Positions 1 to 6,787 of a stretch of DNA of 32,863 bases are shown here, one piece after another (within the stretch, counting starts at the first letter, position 1; each line of letters starts with the position of its first letter). Location: assembly GCA_000402295.1 (NCBI GenBank), contig AQRW01000176.1, positions 1,008 through 33,870 of the forward strand. Reading direction: 5' to 3'. The stretch is from Candidatus Aerophobus profundus SCGC AAA252-L23 (GTDB lineage: Bacteria; Aerophobota; Aerophobia; Aerophobales; Aerophobaceae). Under the pieces are notes generated by a model that worked only from the letters and a program-made list of their open reading frames with translations, had not been told where the DNA came from and searched no databases. Made by a program: the position numbers and the translations under genes.

Positions 1-873
1 ATTGAACTTACCGGCTGATGATTTTCTGCCATGACGCATTTCCGGGTCAGTGGTAGAGATAATCCTATCTTTAGCTACTCCTCTTTTTATCTTGGGTTTC
101 TTATTCTTGTCCTCTTCGATGTCCTGGGAAAGAATCTTGGCTAAAAGGCGAGCAGTGTTTTTCATTTCGGTGTCAGTATCTTCATCCTCTGGAGAAATAT
201 CTACCTGTGATAGTACTTTGCGGGCATCAGAGACCAATAGAGACAGAATCTCTTGACGTTCTTTCTTGTCATCCCAGTTAATCTTGGGTTTAGGGTCTTT
301 TTGGCCATAAGCATCTAAGGAAAGACTCATCCTGGATCTTCTCTTTTTATCTAAAAGGAGAAGAGTCTTTTTAATACCATCTCTAATCAGCTCATAGGTA
401 TCTTTTACTGCTCCTGCTCCCAACATGGGAGTGGAGTCTATCACTTGATCTATTTTACCCTTGAGAAGGCCGGCTTCCTTGGCCAGCTCTAAGGTTTTCC
501 GAAAGAGCATTTTCTCTTTATGGTTGGTTAAAAGCCGGGCTCGAAAATATGTCAGGAGACTACGGTCAAAACCTTCGTAGCCTACGGGAACATTGAGGGC
601 GTACTTCCAAGCAATGTTGAGACGCAGCATCTGAAGAACCTCTCTATCAGACAAACCCTCATAGTGCTGAAGGATAAGGACTTTGGCTAATCTGGCGGGA
701 GGAACAGAAGGCCGGCCATTATTAAGACAGTAGATGTCAGCAAAGTCATTATCGGAAATGATGGAGTCAGCATGCTCTCGCATCTTGGCATAAAAGCTAT
801 TCTTCTTAATCAGATGAGCACAGGCAAAACCAGTGTCAAAAAAGGAGGTTTGTTTTTCTTCTTTACCTAACAT
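1..873 (-). CDS. IS1182-like transposase, N-terminal part (runs off left edge)
   Basis: This is an open frame of 291 codons from an ATG at 873 to the window edge, so the C-terminal part is missing. The N-terminus resembles the DUF772-type domain of IS1182/IS5-group DDE transposases: a stretch reading NGRPSVPPARLAKVLILQHY near residue 50, followed by GLSDREVLQML and a conserved F-RARLL segment. The later part is lysine-rich (DKKRRSRMSLSLDAYGQKD), as is usual before the catalytic core. The full protein would cut and rejoin its own IS ends. An AGGAGG-like site is not obvious before the start. A TAGACA-N17-TATAAT promoter lies about 50 bases upstream. Family assignment is from memory of the domain pattern, and the catalytic residues lie outside the window. 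Confidence 0.8.
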   Translation of the reverse strand, partial: MLGKEEKQTSFFDTGFACAHLIKKNSFYAKMREHADSIISDNDFADIYCLNNGRPSVPPARLAKVLILQHYEGLSDREVLQMLRLNIAWKYALNVPVGYEGFDRSLLTYFRARLLTNHKEKMLFRKTLELAKEAGLLKGKIDQVIDSTPMLGAGAVKDTYELIRDGIKKTLLLLDKKRRSRMSLSLDAYGQKDPKPKINWDDKKERQEILSLLVSDARKVLSQVDISPEDEDTDTEMKNTARLLAKILSQDIEEDKNKKPKIKRGVAKDRIISTTDPEMRHGRKSSAGKFN

Positions 874-920
874 TTTTTATCCTTGAATGGTGGTATTTTT
901 CTTCTTATGAGAATAACTCT

Positions 921-949
921 ATTATACCACAGATAAGGATTTATGTCTA
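921..949 (-). promoter_or_regulatory. Putative sigma-70 promoter of the left-edge transposase
   Basis: Read on the minus strand, TAGACA (949-944) and TATAAT (926-921) are separated by 17 bases, about 48 bases before the ATG at 873. The -10 box is consensus and the -35 is moderate. Confidence 0.4.
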
Positions 950-1033
950 ATTGAGAAGCTCTTGAGAAAGAACAAAATTAACCTAAGATGTCAGGAGACC
1001 GTAGGGGGTTTTTCACCAGGCTCATAGGAGAGC

Positions 1034-1172
1034 GTTTCCAAAATAACCTTACAACGATTTGTCATTGCGAGCGAAGCGAAGCAATCTCATGGAAAGCATA
1101 TTCTCTTGGGGATTGCCACGTCGCTATGCTCCTCGCAATGACAGTGGAGGAATATCAGGTTATTTTGGAAAC
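1034..1172. repeat. 139-bp palindromic MITE-like element
   Basis: Perfect 16-bp terminal inverted repeats, GTTTCCAAAATAACCT (1034-1049) and its reverse complement (1157-1172), enclose a second inverted pair, GTCATTGCGAG (1061-1071) and CTCGCAATGAC (1132-1142). The inner motif with GCGAAGCGAAGCAATC is a repeat I recognise as widespread in bacterial genomes, where it gives false ORFs reading CHCERSEAIS. The element could fold into one long hairpin. It carries no gene and fills most of the 338-base gap between the transposase and vapC. Confidence 0.75.
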
Positions 1173-1211
1173 CAACTACTAGTCCATTACCTAACCCAAA
1201 TTTTCCAGATC

Positions 1212-1610
1212 TTACACTCTTTCCTGCCTTAGAGCTACCAGTTTGGTCATAAGGGGGAAATGTTTATCCCGGTGAATCAGAGAACATTGGTAATAACTAG
1301 CTATGACCGCGATCAATATATCTGTCAGGGGAACATTAATCCCCGCCTTTCTTAATTTGAATCCCATATGGTAGCTTCTTTCCCAGATAGCTTGGTTTAA
1401 TCGGAGTAAATGAAGAGCTTTAAGATCACCTTTTAGTTGGTCATATTCTTTCTGTGATCTTGCTCCGCGGAGAATCTCCAGAACAATAATTTCAGTAGTA
1501 GCTGCTCTGTCTTCCAGAATAATTGACCGGACTTTATCTTCTACATCTTTTTCTCCCCGAAAATAAAGAACCCAAATAATAGTGTCAATCAAACATTTTT
1601 CAAAATTCAT
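1212..1610 (-). CDS. vapC: VapC-family PIN-domain ribonuclease toxin
   Basis: This is a 132-residue PIN domain, the toxin of a type II TA pair that cleaves RNA (often tRNA or rRNA) using bound Mg2+ or Mn2+. Four acidic residues typical of the active site are visible: D9 in CLIDTIIW, E45 in IVLEILRG, D97 in PLTDILIA and D115 in LIHRDKHF. Length and motif order are normal for VapC, so it looks intact. The gene starts inside the 3' end of the antitoxin gene (11-base overlap), which indicates translational coupling. Its target RNA cannot be predicted from sequence. Confidence 0.9.
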   Translation of the reverse strand: MNFEKCLIDTIIWVLYFRGEKDVEDKVRSIILEDRAATTEIIVLEILRGARSQKEYDQLKGDLKALHLLRLNQAIWERSYHMGFKLRKAGINVPLTDILIAVIASYYQCSLIHRDKHFPLMTKLVALRQERV

Positions 1611-1806
1611 CTTTTCTTAATTTTTCTACATCTTCTAATCCAAGATCCAACACCAAACTTCCAAAAAGACTGGCCAGACGTTCTCTTTTCTTCTTTCTGA
1701 TAAGCTCTTTCAAGGAGAGATTTACCACTTCTTTTTTGGTCTTAGCTTTAGTGAGTACTTTGGCTTCGTCCAGTAGCTTCTCATCAATATCAATCGTTGA
1801 TCTCAT
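1600..1806 (-). CDS. vapB: VapB-type antitoxin (DUF2191-like)
   Basis: This 68-residue protein opens with RSTIDIDEKLLDEAKVLTKAKTKKEVVNLSLKELI, split here into its two parts: a short beta strand (STIDID), then two helices, which is the ribbon-helix-helix DNA-binding pattern of VapB. The charged C-terminal tail would wrap around and inhibit VapC. The ATG at 1806 is preceded by GGGGAGGTG five to six bases upstream, a strong ribosome site. It is the first gene of the vapBC operon and probably autorepresses the promoter at 1827-1855. Confidence 0.88.
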   Translation of the reverse strand: MRSTIDIDEKLLDEAKVLTKAKTKKEVVNLSLKELIRKKKRERLASLFGSLVLDLGLEDVEKLRKDEF

Positions 1807-1826
1807 TATACACCTCCCCAGAGCAC

Positions 1827-1855
1827 AAAATATGACAAATATAGGTGTCTGTCAA
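1827..1855 (-). promoter_or_regulatory. Promoter of vapBC
   Basis: On the minus strand TTGACA (1855-1850) is followed after 17 bases by TATTTT (1832-1827), just before the vapB ribosome site. The spacer contains TTGTCATA, partly repeating the -35 sequence, a possible VapB operator. Confidence 0.5.
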
Positions 1856-1898
1856 GTACATAGTAATTCTACTCTTTCGTGTGCATTTAATACCTGCC

Positions 1899-1994
1899 CT
1901 ACCCCTTTCTTATTTCTCTGATTGTCTCAACAAGACTCTCCACGGATAAGTCAAAATTCTTGGCCATTAAATTAAAGTGCTCATCGGCATTCAC
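1899..1994 (-). pseudogene. C-terminal stub of a VapC toxin
   Basis: A 31-codon frame starts at a GTG overlapping the stop of the upstream antitoxin gene. It reads VNADEHFNLMAKNFDLSVE and then ESLVETIREIRKG. The DEHFNLMAK segment matches the end of PIN toxins, where an Asp precedes HF-L (compare RDKHFPLMTKL in the intact vapC of this window). About 100 N-terminal residues, including the first three acidic positions, are absent. I infer an internal deletion of vapC that left the antitoxin whole. It is short, so the call is moderate. Confidence 0.5.
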
Positions 1995-2199
1995 ATTCTT
2001 TATTTCGCAATCTCTTTAGTTCATTTAAACTAAGGTCCAATTCATATGTTCCTAACTCTTCTCTAAGTGCTTCCCTATTCTTCATCTTAATTAATTCCCT
2101 GAGTCCTTTCTCTATGACCTCTCTTTTTGTCTTAGCTCCTACGACCTTTATAGCCTCATCCATTAGTTTATCATCAATAACTACTGTTGTTCTACCCAT
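1981..2199 (-). CDS. vapB: VapB-type antitoxin, orphaned
   Basis: This is a second VapB-like antitoxin, 72 residues from the preferred ATG at 2199, which has AAGGAGGAAATTA directly before it. A longer frame would start at 2223 but lacks such a site. GRTTVVIDDKLMDEAIKV forms the strand and first helix of a ribbon-helix-helix fold; GAKTKREVIEKGLRELI forms the second. The tail is charged and leucine-rich, as in toxin-wrapping segments. Its partner VapC survives only as a 31-codon stub overlapping the stop. With no active toxin it may act as a stand-alone repressor or anti-addiction factor (inference). Confidence 0.8.
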   Translation of the reverse strand: MGRTTVVIDDKLMDEAIKVVGAKTKREVIEKGLRELIKMKNREALREELGTYELDLSLNELKRLRNKECECR

Positions 2200-2291
2200 T
2201 AATTTCCTCCTTGACCAAGCCACTTCATCCCAGATTTGCTAAACTGGCAAAGCTCTTCACTTGGAACACCCAAAGCTTCATGGACCTTACT

Positions 2292-2344
2292 TTTTAGTAA
2301 AGCTTACCTCCTAGTTTTGACTAAAATACTTATTAGGGTAAACT
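2292..2344 (+). promoter_or_regulatory. Candidate promoter and operator of mntA-hepT
   Basis: TTGACT (2317-2322), then 16 bases, then TAAACT (2339-2344) lie 28 bases before the start codon. An inverted pair TTTTAGT (2292-2298) and ACTAAAA (2320-2326) brackets the -35 region and could bind a dimeric autoregulator. The -10 box is weak. Confidence 0.35.
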
Positions 2345-2371
2345 AACAAACAATTGGAAGGAAGTCCCTAA

Positions 2372-2791
2372 TTGATAAGAATTACCAGAAAGCAACAAGA
2401 CCAAATAAATAAAATCGCTAAAAAGTACAATCTAAAATTGACTGTTATTTATGGATCATTCGCCAAAGACAAAAATCACCCCAAAAGTGATCTTGATATT
2501 GCCGTTTTAGGAGAAGAAGAATTAAACTTTGAAATTGTTTTGGAGCTTTTCTCTGAGTTTAGCCGGATTTTTGCAGATATTGAAGTAGATGTTAAATCTC
2601 TTCATCGGGTTGATGCCTTCTTTCGCTATCAGGTTATGCAAGATAGTATTCTCATCTACGGAAAGCCTCTTGAATACCACAATTTCAAAGCCTATGCTTT
2701 TCGAGCTTATATGGATTCTAAAGACTTATTGTGTTTGGAGAAGATAATGTCCCAGAAGACCATTTCCTATTTAAGAAAATCCCATGCTTGA
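2372..2791 (+). CDS. mntA: MntA-type nucleotidyltransferase antitoxin
   Basis: This 139-residue minimal nucleotidyltransferase carries the diagnostic GSX10DXD motif: G28-S29 in IYGSFAKDK, then D40 and D42 in SDLDIAV. A third acidic residue is in DIEVDVKSL. In studied MntA-HepT pairs this enzyme adds AMP to a tyrosine of the HEPN toxin and so neutralises it. The start is TTG at 2372, eight bases after GGAAGGAAG; no ATG gives the N-terminal helix. The stop overlaps the hepT start by eight bases, so the two are coupled. The protein appears complete and catalytically competent. Confidence 0.88.
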   Translation: MIRITRKQQDQINKIAKKYNLKLTVIYGSFAKDKNHPKSDLDIAVLGEEELNFEIVLELFSEFSRIFADIEVDVKSLHRVDAFFRYQVMQDSILIYGKPLEYHNFKAYAFRAYMDSKDLLCLEKIMSQKTISYLRKSHA

Positions 2792-3206
2792 CCGAGAATT
2801 TGTTCAACGAAAAATTAACCTCATTAGAGAAGATCTTATCAAATTAGATAACTTTAGGGACACTAGCTTTGATGAATTATCAAAAGATTGGTTGAAGTGG
2901 AATGCTCTGGAGCATATCTTGATGAAAATTATTGGTCGGGGCATCGATATAAATGAACATCTCATAGCTGAGATAGCCAAGCCGGAAACAACCGCTCCTC
3001 GAAATTACCAGGAGACTTTCTTGAAATTAGCCGAATTAAAAGTTTTGCCTCAAGAGTTTGCTCAGAAAATCTCTAAGAGTGCCGGTTTTCGAAATGCAAT
3101 TGTCCACGAATATAACAAAATTGATCGGGAAGTTGTCTTCGGAACAATCAATGAGGCCATAAAACAATATGCAGATTACTGCCAGTACATCTTAAATTTC
3201 CTGTAA
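2784..3206 (+). CDS. hepT: HepT-type HEPN ribonuclease toxin
   Basis: This is a 140-residue, mostly helical HEPN protein (DUF86 group). Near the C-terminus it has RNAIVHEY, with R103, H108 and Y110 forming RX4HXY. Arg and His form the RNase site of HEPN toxins, and Tyr is the residue AMPylated by MntA in characterised systems. The length is normal. It overlaps mntA by eight bases and nothing follows in the operon. All key residues of the pair are present, so this should be a functional type VII-style TA module. Confidence 0.88.
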   Translation: MLDREFVQRKINLIREDLIKLDNFRDTSFDELSKDWLKWNALEHILMKIIGRGIDINEHLIAEIAKPETTAPRNYQETFLKLAELKVLPQEFAQKISKSAGFRNAIVHEYNKIDREVVFGTINEAIKQYADYCQYILNFL

Positions 3207-3236
3207 TAGTTTAGTTTTCCTAAAATTACCCCTTTT

Positions 3237-3300
3237 TTGTCATTGCGAGTCTGCCGAAGGCGAGTGTGGCAATCCCAAAAAGAGTGCGCTTTCCCTGATA
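3237..3300. repeat. Half copy of the GTCATTGCGAG repeat family
   Basis: GTCATTGCGAG followed by GCCGAAGGCGAG and GGCAATCCC matches one arm of the repeat class seen at 1061. No matching second arm ending in CTCGCAATGAC follows, so it looks like a truncated copy. Short ORFs across it on both strands (for example FWDCHTRLRQTRNDKK on the minus strand) are repeat-derived. Confidence 0.55.
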
Positions 3301-3316
3301 TTGTGGAGTCCCATAT

Positions 3317-3353
3317 TCTTAAGGAAATCTTACCCGTTACGATTTCCTTAAGA
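3317..3353. repeat. Perfect 13-bp inverted repeat upstream of mazEF
   Basis: TCTTAAGGAAATC (3317-3329) and GATTTCCTTAAGA (3341-3353) pair perfectly around an 11-base loop. No run of T follows, so it is not an ordinary intrinsic terminator. It lies about 75 bases upstream of the mazE -35 box. Confidence 0.7.
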
Positions 3354-3426
3354 CAAAAAGACAGTAAAAATAAAACCGTCCCCTTTTCTTCTGCTTTGGC
3401 CCATAAAGTGTCCCCAAATCCTGTCC

Positions 3427-3455
3427 TTGACATTAGGACCATATTATAGTATGAT
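3427..3455 (+). promoter_or_regulatory. Strong promoter of mazEF
   Basis: Consensus TTGACA (3427-3432), a 17-base spacer and TATGAT (3450-3455) lie 24 bases before the first gene. This is one of the best sigma-70 matches in the window. Confidence 0.7.
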
Positions 3456-3478
3456 ATTTTAAAAATGCCAGGAGTAAT

Positions 3479-3721
3479 ATGATGATTCAAACCAAGTTTC
3501 AAATTAACCAAGAGGATTATGAATTTATCAAGAAAGTGTATAAGGACCTGCACTACAAAAGCCTGAGTGAGTATATTCGTGAGGCTGTCACGGCTAAAGC
3601 AAAGGAGGACCGCAAAAAGCTTCGGGAACTAAAAAGGATGAAAGCCATGGAGATGATCGGCAAAACATCCTATGAAAACCTTTTTGAATCCATAGAAGGG
3701 GAAGACTTTGAAAAGCGGTGA
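3479..3721 (+). CDS. mazE: Ribbon-helix-helix antitoxin of a MazF pair
   Basis: This 80-residue protein reads TKFQINQEDYEFIKKVYKD, then LHYKSLSEYIREAVTAK: a strand plus two helices of RHH type, with a long charged linker and an acidic tail (LFESIEGEDFEKR) that would occupy the MazF cleft. It is not a classical AbrB-fold MazE; the symbol describes its role. Two adjacent ATGs occur (3479, 3482); CAGGAG at 3469-3474 is better spaced for the second. The gene overlaps mazF by 14 bases and follows a strong promoter. Confidence 0.8.
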   Translation: MMIQTKFQINQEDYEFIKKVYKDLHYKSLSEYIREAVTAKAKEDRKKLRELKRMKAMEMIGKTSYENLFESIEGEDFEKR

Positions 3722-4064
3722 AATCTACTGGGTAAATCTTGATCCAACTATTGGTGATGAAATCAAGAAAAAACGCCCAGTCATTATCTTAAACGCTGGT
3801 CATCACAGGTATCTCAAACTTGCTATTGTTGTACCCGTAACTGCCTGGAGCCAGCATTGGGAGAAAAACCCCTTTTTTATTTGTTTAGAACCTAATTCCA
3901 CTAACAAACTTGAGAAAAAATCAGTAGTGGACTGTTTCCAGATCAGGGCCATTAGCCATAAAAGATTTATGGAAAAGATTGGGGACATCTCAACCAATAA
4001 AATTCACCTTATGAAAAAGTCAATTGCTCTAATTCTTGACCTTGAACCCGAACACTGTAGCTAA
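3708..4064 (+). CDS. mazF: MazF/PemK endoribonuclease toxin
   Basis: This 118-residue MazF-fold mRNA interferase opens with KSGEIYWVNLDPTIGDEIKK, a hallmark of the family, where the loop after DP contacts RNA. KKRPVIIL supplies the conserved Arg-Pro, and VVDCFQIRAISHKRF supplies the D-Q-R segment with the C-terminal helix. The start is TTG at 3708, with AAGGGGA about five bases upstream inside the antitoxin gene. Length and motifs are complete. The cleavage sequence cannot be inferred. Confidence 0.9.
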   Translation: MKSGEIYWVNLDPTIGDEIKKKRPVIILNAGHHRYLKLAIVVPVTAWSQHWEKNPFFICLEPNSTNKLEKKSVVDCFQIRAISHKRFMEKIGDISTNKIHLMKKSIALILDLEPEHCS

Positions 4065-4087
4065 TCCACCCTCTTAGCCTTGACCCT

Positions 4088-4342
4088 TTAATAAACGCTA
4101 ACTTTAACTCGATATTCTGAGCGAGAGAGATAATCAGAGCACTCATCCCAAGACAGACCAAATTCTTTGACGTCAGCAACTCCTAAATGACTTAAAATCT
4201 CTTTTATCAATTCAAAGTCCTTCTGGTCGTATTCAGCTTCACAGATCATCTTCTCAGCCCAGTCAACCATTTGCCCAAGAGTAATAGAGCGATTAAGATA
4301 AGCTAATATTTTATCCGTTATCTCTTTCTTAGTAACTTTCAC
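4088..4342 (-). CDS. Small unknown protein, second gene of a broken pair
   Basis: This 84-residue acidic helical protein starts at GTG 4342; the GTGA overlaps the stop of the preceding truncated gene, showing tight coupling. It reads KEITDKILAYLNRSITLGQ, with later segments LVDWAEK-like (MVDWAEKMICEAEYD) and FGLSWDECSDYLSRSEYRVKV. I recall similar small proteins encoded beside an HGG-KYWDEITG protein, but cannot name a function. Its size, acidity and coupling would suit an antitoxin or immunity role, which is inference only. AGGAGGAAGAA just before the GTG is a strong ribosome site. Confidence 0.7.
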   Translation of the reverse strand: MKVTKKEITDKILAYLNRSITLGQMVDWAEKMICEAEYDQKDFELIKEILSHLGVADVKEFGLSWDECSDYLSRSEYRVKVSVY

Positions 4343-4531
4343 TTCTTCCTCCTAATGGGCTGGTACCTTAAATCTACAGGAAACCTTTTGGGAATTTCAA
4401 TTGAATTACCATTGTTATCGTATATCCCCCAATAAAACTTCATTATTTCTTCTTTTTCATTGACTTCTTTGACATAACAAGCTTTATATCCAGATTTTCC
4501 GGTAATCTCATCCCAGTACTTCCTGCCACCA
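4339..4531 (-). pseudogene. 5'-truncated partner gene (HGGRKYWDEITG family)
   Basis: An open frame leads out of the 106-bp repeat and reads FIFPHGGRKYWDEITGKSGY, then KACYVKEVNEKEEIMKFYWG and IYDNNGNSIEIPKRFPVDLR, stopping at TGA 4341-4339. I recognise this as the C-terminal half of a small conserved protein of unknown function. The expected N-terminal half is replaced by repeat sequence with IS21-like end motifs, and the frame stops at TAG just beyond it. The gene is therefore broken although its downstream partner is intact. Confidence 0.6.
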
Positions 4532-4637
4532 TGAGGAAATATGAATGGTTGGGATGGTAATTGCCAGTCATTGCGACGTTTTCCAAAAAAGTGGTAAACT
4601 TTGCCCCGGAATGGGTGGCAAGTTTGCTCCGGAATCT
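4532..4637. repeat. 106-bp direct repeat, copy 1, with IS21-like end motifs
   Basis: The segment matches 7516-7621 at about 102 of 106 positions, same orientation. Its right part holds two head-to-tail motifs, GTAAACTTTGCCCCGGAAT and GCAAGTTTGCTCCGGAAT, which resemble the multiple end repeats bound by the IS21-family transposase IstA. Its left part encodes the last codons before HGGRKYW of the neighbouring broken gene. No istA or istB is present. Confidence 0.7.
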
Positions 4638-4652
4638 ACAGAGAGCTTATTT

Positions 4653-4931
4653 TTAGCTTATGCCTCTCAAGAATCTTTTAACTCCAGTATGATCACCTAC
4701 AAAAGCAATGTTTATGATATCACCTTTAAACTCAAAGATTATTCTATTTTTGACATCCAATCTTATCTCCCAATAACTTGTCCTAACTTTCCTTAAGCCT
4801 AATTTTTGAGGTTTTTTACCCCTCTTAATAAATTCAATTAGGGCATCTATGGCTTTAATACAGTTTTCTTGCTGGGGAGGAATCAGTCTCTTAAATGATC
4901 TATCATATAAGCTTAGATAATTTATTTGCAT
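4653..4931 (-). CDS. relE: RelE/ParE-superfamily toxin
   Basis: This 92-residue protein has the RelE fold order: helix (YDRSFKRLIPPQQENCIKAIDAL), then KPQKLGLRKVRTSYWEIRL and the strand pair NRIIFEFKGDIINIAFVGDH. The basic and aromatic residues in RTSYWEIRLDVKNRIIF are where RelE/YoeB-like toxins bind the ribosome or mRNA. The final GVKRFLRG replaces the usual D-Y-R ending, so the activity may differ from classical RelE. It starts four bases after the antitoxin stop. Confidence 0.82.
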   Translation of the reverse strand: MQINYLSLYDRSFKRLIPPQQENCIKAIDALIEFIKRGKKPQKLGLRKVRTSYWEIRLDVKNRIIFEFKGDIINIAFVGDHTGVKRFLRGIS

Positions 4932-4934
4932 ATT

Positions 4935-5219
4935 TTATTCTTTTAGTCTTCGGGAATGTTCTTTTGCCTCTTCGAGATCTGCATAGCTGGTATACTCCTT
5001 CTTTTCAAGTTGCTTTTTTACCATTTTGTCAAATTCCTCCCATTCACTATCACTCATAAAACTTTTCCCAGAAGGCTCAACAATCAATTGCCTTATGATG
5101 ATCCCATTTTCAATTGTTTCAAATTCGACTATATCTCCCGGACAAAGATTAGCCATTTTTCTGATATTTGCAGGTATAGTTATGGTTCCACGTTCTGACA
5201 CAATTGCTTTTTTCCTCAT
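4935..5219 (-). CDS. AbrB-type (SpoVT-AbrB) antitoxin
   Basis: The preferred ATG at 5219 follows GAGGAGG by eight bases and gives a 94-residue protein; the longer frame to 5267 has no such site. Residues 1-45 read RKKAIVSERGTITIPANIRK, then LCPGDIVEFETIENGIIIRQ, the swapped-hairpin AbrB DNA-binding domain. The tail (SEWEEFDKMVKKQLEKKEY, YADLEEAKEHSRRLKE) is a charged helix that would bind the RelE-like toxin. The pair is unusual only in combining an AbrB domain with RelE; such mixing is known among TA systems. Confidence 0.85.
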   Translation of the reverse strand: MRKKAIVSERGTITIPANIRKMANLCPGDIVEFETIENGIIIRQLIVEPSGKSFMSDSEWEEFDKMVKKQLEKKEYTSYADLEEAKEHSRRLKE

Positions 5220-5270
5220 CTCGAAAACCTCCTCATATTGGTTTTCTGTTTTACTGTATTTCTGCAAATA

Positions 5271-5298
5271 AGTATATTCAGTTTTTACTCTCTGTCAA
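5271..5298 (-). promoter_or_regulatory. Promoter of the AbrB-RelE pair
   Basis: On the minus strand, TTGACA (5298-5293), a 16-base spacer and TATACT (5276-5271) lie about 50 bases before the ATG at 5219. Confidence 0.65.
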
Positions 5299-5437
5299 GG
5301 TCTTGGGCAAGTTGTCTGGAGATCGTTACCAGGAAAACTATTTTCCCGCAAGACCTTGTCATACTGAAGGCAGAGCATCATAGTTTTACCTAATGTCAAA
5401 TGTTGAGACCTGACCCCATGGTTGGCCATAATTTCCC

Positions 5438-6682
5438 TTATGATATTTTCAACTTATTATAGATTTCCCAAGGATAGAGCACCGATATATTTCCTTTTGT
5501 TTTTCTTCTTTTTTCCAATGTAATTACCAGACTTTTAGAATTTGGATATTTTTGAGAAAAATACTCTAAGCCTGTGGTTTTCTGCCCGGAATAGATTTTT
5601 TTCACCTCCAGGCAAAAAAGTTGTTTTTTGTGCTCTACGATAAAATCTATCTCTTGTTTTGACTGAGTTCTCCAGTATCTCAATGCCTCCAAGCCAACAG
5701 TCTTTCTTAGCTCGGCATATATGCTATTTTCAAAGAGTTCTCCACTCACTTTTTCTACGATATCATTATATTTTAGATAATTTAAAATTCCGCTATCTTC
5801 AAAGTATATCTTGGGCATTTTTGTAAGTTCACTTCTTAAATTTCTAAAAAAAGGGGCTAATCTTCTGGCAATATATGTGCCCTCTAATAAAGTAAGATAA
5901 TCATAAATGGTCTCCCTTGCTATTCCTACACTTGATGCAAGTTCATCAATATTGAGTAAGTTCCCGGTCTGGTCGGCCAAAATTCTCAAAAAATTATTGA
6001 ACTTCATGATATTCCTTATTTTGCCAATGTCTCTAATATCTTTTTTGATATATGTCTGAATAAGCTCTTTTAGGTAATATCTTCTATCATCTACTTGAGA
6101 AATCAATGCAACTCTTGGGTAAGTGCCAAAAATTATAAATTCCTCAAATAGCTGTTTTAACTCTTTTTGTGTTTTTTCATCCGTAACCTTATTTAGATTA
6201 AATGTCTTCTTTTTAAACCACAGAAGTTCCTCAAAATCCAATCCAAAAACCTCAAAAGTAACGATTCTTCCTACCAACGATTGTTTAATCTTTGATTTGA
6301 CGCCAAGCACGGAAGAGCCTGATACAATTAGCTTAAATCGATCTGAATGGTTATCAACCATAAGTTTTATGAAATTTGAGGCATTATCAAGGTATTGTAT
6401 TTCATCAATAAAGGCATAAATTTTTCCTTTATATGAAGTTCTCGCCTCTATATATCTAATTAAAAAATCAACACCTTGATTGCATAATTCCAGCATCTCA
6501 AGGTCTTCTAAATCAAAATAGAATATAGCTACATCGGGAATGTTACTATCTTTGAGCTGTTTAATGAGCATTTTCATTATCGTTGTTTTTCCTACCTGTC
6601 TGGCGCCATAGATAACTATAGCTTCCTTATAATCTAAAAAACTGCTAATGTGAGACAAAATTTTTCTTTTGATAAAGGTCAA
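5438..6682 (-). CDS. AAA-type ATPase with DUF4143 C-terminal domain
   Basis: This 414-residue protein begins with an ATP-binding domain. Walker A is GARQVGKTT at residues 26-34, Walker B is YAFIDE at 89-94, and LIVSGSS at 118-124 is the sensor strand. A winged-helix-like stretch follows (IDELASSVGIARETIYDYL). The C-terminal DUF4143 part carries RYWRTQSKQEIDFIVE and LFCLEVKK, whose D/E-xK spacing resembles a PD-(D/E)XK nuclease fold. These ATPases are common in TA-rich genomes of archaea and uncultivated bacteria; their substrate is unknown. It is monocistronic and appears complete. Confidence 0.88.
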   Translation of the reverse strand: MTFIKRKILSHISSFLDYKEAIVIYGARQVGKTTIMKMLIKQLKDSNIPDVAIFYFDLEDLEMLELCNQGVDFLIRYIEARTSYKGKIYAFIDEIQYLDNASNFIKLMVDNHSDRFKLIVSGSSVLGVKSKIKQSLVGRIVTFEVFGLDFEELLWFKKKTFNLNKVTDEKTQKELKQLFEEFIIFGTYPRVALISQVDDRRYYLKELIQTYIKKDIRDIGKIRNIMKFNNFLRILADQTGNLLNIDELASSVGIARETIYDYLTLLEGTYIARRLAPFFRNLRSELTKMPKIYFEDSGILNYLKYNDIVEKVSGELFENSIYAELRKTVGLEALRYWRTQSKQEIDFIVEHKKQLFCLEVKKIYSGQKTTGLEYFSQKYPNSKSLVITLEKRRKTKGNISVLYPWEIYNKLKIS

Positions 6683-6787
6683 TTAAAACTCCCTATTTAA
6701 TATTTATTATAGAATAGCTTACAAATTATTGAATATTTTGTCAAGCAAAGGCCAACATTTATTCTTATCTCTTCATTAGTTAATTTC

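Noticed and set aside
548..1010. Repeated TGTCAGGAGAC near 548 and 987
   Set aside because: Only about 11 bases match, one copy is within transposase coding sequence, and no IS end structure surrounds them.
988..1182. 64-residue ORF reading CHCERSEAIS
   Set aside because: It lies inside the palindromic repeat; this peptide is the usual false translation of that repeat class.
3176..3553. 125-residue minus-strand ORF across the mazEF promoter
   Set aside because: It is made of repeat-derived sequence (FWDCHTRLRQTRND) plus the antisense of promoter and mazE; no ribosome site or family signal.
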